Source: Falsiroseomonas sp051433165 (lineage in GTDB: Bacteria > Pseudomonadota > Alphaproteobacteria > Acetobacterales > Acetobacteraceae). Taken from it: a stretch of DNA of 64,000 nt. A program made the position numbers and the translations under genes. Where the stretch lies: contig NZ_JBHMFS010000011.1 in the NCBI RefSeq assembly GCF_051433165.1, positions 62,001 through 126,000 on the forward strand, read 5' to 3'. The notes under the pieces were generated by a model. That model ran no database searches, had not been told where the DNA came from, and saw nothing but the letters and a program-made list of their open reading frames with translations. Of the stretch, positions 61,402 through 64,000 are shown piece by piece; position 1 is the first letter of the stretch; each line of letters starts with the position of its first letter.

Positions 61402-61555
61402 GAAAGCCCGGTCGCGCCGCGCGGGTTTGGGGTGCTGTCGGCGGAACGATAAGGAATGCAACCTATACGGGCAATTACGTGGACTCGCGCAGGGGAAGGT
61501 TGTTAACTGTGAATATCAACCCTCGCTTCACCTGCTGCTGCGACCCTAGGTCCGC

Positions 61556-62677
61556 ATGTCCCAGATCCTCCGTCGCCGCACGCTGCTCGCTCTTGCCGCC
61601 GCACCGGCCCTGCCGGCGCCGGCGCTTGCCACCATGGATGCAGGCAGGGGGCCGCGCCCGGAACCCGGGCCGCCCAGCCCCCGCGGCCCGGCGCTGGACC
61701 CCGCAGTGTGGCGCACCTTCTGCACCCGTTTCGTGCGCCCGGATGGGCGGGTGGTGGATACCTTCAACAACGGCATCTCCCACAGCGAGGGCCAGGGCTG
61801 GGCGCTGCTGTGTGCCGAACAGGCGCTGGACCGGGAGACCTTCGACCAGATCCTGAGCTGGACCACCCGCACCCTGGCGCGCCCCGGCGATGCGCTGCTG
61901 TCCTGGCGGTTCCGGCCGGATGCCTTTGGCGGGGTCGGCCAGGTGGATGACCCGAACAACGCCACGGATGGCGACCTGATGTTCGCCTGGGCGCTGCTGC
62001 GCGCCGGCCGGCGCTGGCGGTCCGAGGCCTACACCGAACAGGGCGTGGCCGTTGCGCGGGATGTGCTGCGCCTGCTGGTCCGCCAGGTGGGGGACGAGAC
62101 GGTGCTGCTGCCGGGCGCGGCGGGGTTCGAGCAGCGCGAGCATGTCGTGCTCAACCCCTCCTACTACGCCTTCCCGGCGCTGCGGGCGCTGGCCCAGGCG
62201 GTGCCGGACCCGATCTGGCTGCGGCTCGCCTCCGATGGATTGTCGCTGATGCGCCGGGCGCGCTTCGGCCGCTGGGGCCTGCCGGCGGATTGGGTGGCGC
62301 TGCCGCGCGGCGGCGGACGGCCCTCACCCGCACCGGGCTGGCCGACGCGGTTCTCCTATGACGCGGTGCGGGTCCCGCTGTACCTGGCATGGGCCGGGCT
62401 GGGGCGGGAGCCCGCCGCGGTGGGCGCCGCGCGCTTCTGGACCGACCCGCGCCACACGCGTATGCCCGCCTGGACCGATTTCGCCGCCGATACGGTCTCA
62501 CCCTATGGAGCGTCACCCGGAATACGTGCGGTGGCGCAACTGACGATCGCGAGGCATGCAGATGCGACGAGTTCACCCCCGGAATCCTCGGTGGATGAGG
62601 CGCAGGACTACTATTCAGCGATCTTGTCGCTGCTCGCCCGTCTCGCTTGGCGAGACTCGCTGACAGCTTCGATCTAG
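61556..62677 (+). CDS. bcsZ: Secreted GH8 endoglucanase (BcsZ/CmcAx-like)
   Basis: A 373-residue exported beta-1,4-endoglucanase of glycoside hydrolase family 8. A Tat-like leader (RRRTLLALAAAPALPAPALA) is followed by the acid motif SHSEGQGW (Glu78) and the family signature NATDGDLMFAWALL (Asp138/140). The end carries a proline-poor acidic tail. In Acetobacteraceae this enzyme (CmcAx) lies directly upstream of the ccp and bcs genes and trims cellulose for export, matching the order seen here. The 154-bp upstream gap has no convincing promoter. Confidence 0.93.
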   Translation: MSQILRRRTLLALAAAPALPAPALATMDAGRGPRPEPGPPSPRGPALDPAVWRTFCTRFVRPDGRVVDTFNNGISHSEGQGWALLCAEQALDRETFDQILSWTTRTLARPGDALLSWRFRPDAFGGVGQVDDPNNATDGDLMFAWALLRAGRRWRSEAYTEQGVAVARDVLRLLVRQVGDETVLLPGAAGFEQREHVVLNPSYYAFPALRALAQAVPDPIWLRLASDGLSLMRRARFGRWGLPADWVALPRGGGRPSPAPGWPTRFSYDAVRVPLYLAWAGLGREPAAVGAARFWTDPRHTRMPAWTDFAADTVSPYGASPGIRAVAQLTIARHADATSSPPESSVDEAQDYYSAILSLLARLAWRDSLTASI

Positions 62678-62756
62678 AAGTGCCTGCGCGGTCGAGATTA
62701 GGTATTCCCTAACCGTCGCAGCCACGGCATGTTGCGGTGCGATTGGGGGTTTTTTT

Positions 62757-63872
62757 ATGCGCCAAGATACGGATGTTGCCCGCGTCGCCGCGGCGCTTCG
62801 GGCGCCCGCTATCCGTTACCGTAGTTTCGGCAATGAACCGGTCCGTACACCTGTGCCGGTGCCGGAGGCCGATCCCTATGCGTTGCTCGGCGCCGCCATG
62901 AATGCGGCGGCGGAGATCGGCCAGCAGCAGGGGATGCCGCCAGCCGAACCCTGGCAGCCCCCGATGCCCCCGCCCGCGCCGGTTTCCGAATCCGTGGCCC
63001 CTGCACCTGCCCAGCCCTATTGGTCCGAGCCTCCCTCGCCGCAGGCGGTGCCGACCCAGAACTGGGCCGAGCCGGTGCAGCAATGGTCGGCGCCGGCCCA
63101 ACCGGTGGCCGAGCCGCAGACCTGGCCGGAGCCCGCCGCCGAGGCCTGGCCCGCCCCGCAGCCGCCAACGCAGCATTGGGTGGAGCCGGAGCGGCCGGCG
63201 CCACCCCGGGAGCCAGAGCCGGTGGCAAGCCTGCCCGAGCCTGCACCGCCTCCACCCCCGATACCGGTGCCGCTTCCGCCGCCGCCTGTCCTTCGGCAGC
63301 CGGAGCCGGCTGCGCCGCCGCCGGAAAGGCCCGAGGCCGCCGGCTGGACGCCCGCGCCGGTCCAGGTGGCAGAGCCTGTGGCCGCACCTGACGCGCCTGC
63401 AGCCGCGCCCGCCCGTGTGGCGACCCCGCCGAAGGCGCCGCCAGCCGCGGCCGCCCCGGCGGTATTCGGTCTCAGCGACATGACCCTGCTGCAGGCCGCC
63501 GACATGCCGGCGCCCCCCGCACTGCGCCCGGCGCTGTCCACCCTGGCGGAATTGTCCTCCGCCCCACCGGCTTCGCGGCATGCCTCGCAGCCTGGCGCCC
63601 CGCATGCGGCATTTCCGCTGATCGATGCGCTGGACCTGCCCGGCGGCCTGCTTGCCCGCCGCTCCGCCCTGGCCGAGGCGCGGGACCCCGTGCCGGAGGA
63701 AGCGCCACCGGCGGAGCCGCCCGCGCGGCCGCCGCCCGCCGTCCTGATGGCTACCGAGATAGACTTGCCCCTATCGGAACTTTTGCGCCTTCTCGCCGCG
63801 GATCCGGCCGAGTCGGCCGATGCCTTCCAAGCCCTGCGCCGTCCCCCACGCGCAGAACCACTCGACGCCTGA
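62757..63872 (+). CDS. Proline-rich cellulose-biosynthesis accessory protein (CcpAx/BcsP-like)
   Basis: A 371-residue protein. The N-terminal 30 residues (DTDVARVAAALRAPAIRYRS) resemble the short BcsR/BcsP N-terminus that contacts the synthase or BcsQ. A long Pro/Ala/Trp-rich disordered region follows, then two short conserved islands (VFGLSDMTLLQAADMP and FPLIDALDLPGGLLARRSALAEA) near the end. The position between GH8 and bcsQ equals that of CcpAx (BcsH) in cellulose producers. The ATG is preceded by GGGGG and seven Ts. Confidence 0.75.
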   Translation: MRQDTDVARVAAALRAPAIRYRSFGNEPVRTPVPVPEADPYALLGAAMNAAAEIGQQQGMPPAEPWQPPMPPPAPVSESVAPAPAQPYWSEPPSPQAVPTQNWAEPVQQWSAPAQPVAEPQTWPEPAAEAWPAPQPPTQHWVEPERPAPPREPEPVASLPEPAPPPPPIPVPLPPPPVLRQPEPAAPPPERPEAAGWTPAPVQVAEPVAAPDAPAAAPARVATPPKAPPAAAAPAVFGLSDMTLLQAADMPAPPALRPALSTLAELSSAPPASRHASQPGAPHAAFPLIDALDLPGGLLARRSALAEARDPVPEEAPPAEPPARPPPAVLMATEIDLPLSELLRLLAADPAESADAFQALRRPPRAEPLDA

Positions 63873-63903
63873 TGTTCCAACTGCCGGGAGGCACCGCTCG
63901 CCC

Positions 63904-64000
63904 ATGCCGCTAATCTGTTTTGCGTCCCCCAAGGGCGGCGTCGGCAAGACGACGCTGACCGCGAACCTCGCCGACGCGCTGCAGCGCGAGGGTCGTCGGG
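63904..64000 (+). CDS. bcsQ: BcsQ-like cellulose-secretion ATPase, N-terminus (cut by window end)
   Basis: Only 32 residues are visible, starting MPLICFASPKGGVGKTTLTA. The deviant Walker A KGGVGKTT and the pattern ICFASPKGGVGKTTL are typical of BcsQ/YhjQ, a MinD/ParA-type ATPase that places the cellulose machinery at the cell pole. It is 31 bp after the Ccp-like gene on the same strand. The rest lies outside the window. Confidence 0.85.
   Translation, partial: MPLICFASPKGGVGKTTLTANLADALQREGRR

Noticed and set aside
61498..61521. Inverted repeat GGTTG...CAACC before the cellulase gene
   Set aside because: Arms are only 5 bp with a 14-base loop, within chance expectation.

Overview
The window is about 70% GC, densely coded and rich in overlapping ATGA/GTGA gene junctions. 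It carries several tripartite-tricarboxylate (Bug/TctC) binding proteins, a membrane PQQ glucose dehydrogenase, an OpgH glucosyltransferase, a DUF1127 protein and the start of an Acetobacteraceae-type cellulose locus (GH8 cellulase, proline-rich Ccp/BcsP-like protein, BcsQ). Together these point to an alphaproteobacterium of the order Rhodospirillales, most like Acetobacteraceae of the Roseomonas kind. This is inference from gene content and style. No rRNA, tRNA, CRISPR array or complete transposon was seen.

Layout. 1-1.9 kb: end of a glycosyltransferase pair. 1.9-5.3 kb: copper module copZ/cueR/copA on the minus strand, plus a small membrane protein. 5.5-6.5 kb: secreted trypsin-like protease with an unusual N-terminal domain. 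6.5-14.6 kb: a seven-gene minus-strand catabolic operon (quinone reductase-like MDR, intradiol dioxygenase, YciI, BKACE, SDR, Bug binding protein, frameshifted binding protein), divergent from a LacI-family regulator plus a phosphoesterase; two LacI-type operators lie between. 14.7-24.8 kb: a dehydrogenase, a 29-residue membrane microprotein and a MarR regulator on the minus strand, divergent from a run of seven plus-strand genes headed by a NicX-like 2,5-dihydroxypyridine dioxygenase (alpha/beta hydrolase, acyl-CoA dehydrogenase, acyl-CoA ligase, flavin monooxygenase, MFS, amidohydrolase). This looks like a catabolic island for an N-heterocycle. 24.6-28.4 kb: OpgH, a 7-TM protein and an ABA4-like membrane protein, opposite a TetR regulator with a double operator. 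28.4-30.9 kb: glucose dehydrogenase.

31.0-38.3 kb: a periplasmic protein made of four copies of a roughly 80-residue C-x21-C domain (the same domain precedes the protease at 5.5 kb), an EF-hand protein, and a convergent 1711-residue two-partner-secretion exoprotein. 38.4-40.7 kb: nitroreductase, MFS, DoxX. 40.8-41.0 kb: a 154-bp MITE-like element. 41.0-42.1 kb: nitrile hydratase or thiocyanate hydrolase as three overlapping genes with a naturally split beta subunit. 42.2-49.5 kb: SH3 protein, amidohydrolase, oligopeptide-type binding protein, SIMPL protein, DUF3052, GntR/UTRA regulator, HIBYL-CoA hydrolase. 49.5-55.4 kb: mlaC, mlaA, metF, a Bug protein, a bile-acid-type symporter and a pentapeptide-repeat protein. 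55.3-61.4 kb: UvrD-type helicase, a 200-bp five-hairpin array, prmA, DUF1127, Xaa-Pro aminopeptidase. 61.6-64 kb: start of the cellulose operon.

The strongest candidate for something undescribed is the C-x21-C domain, present five times in two secreted proteins with an invariant Cys spacing. Next are the NicX-headed pathway, the split nitrile hydratase and its adjoining MITE, and the hairpin array. Starts were re-chosen against overlapping frames using ribosome-binding sites, gene overlaps and family N-termini. No database search could be run.
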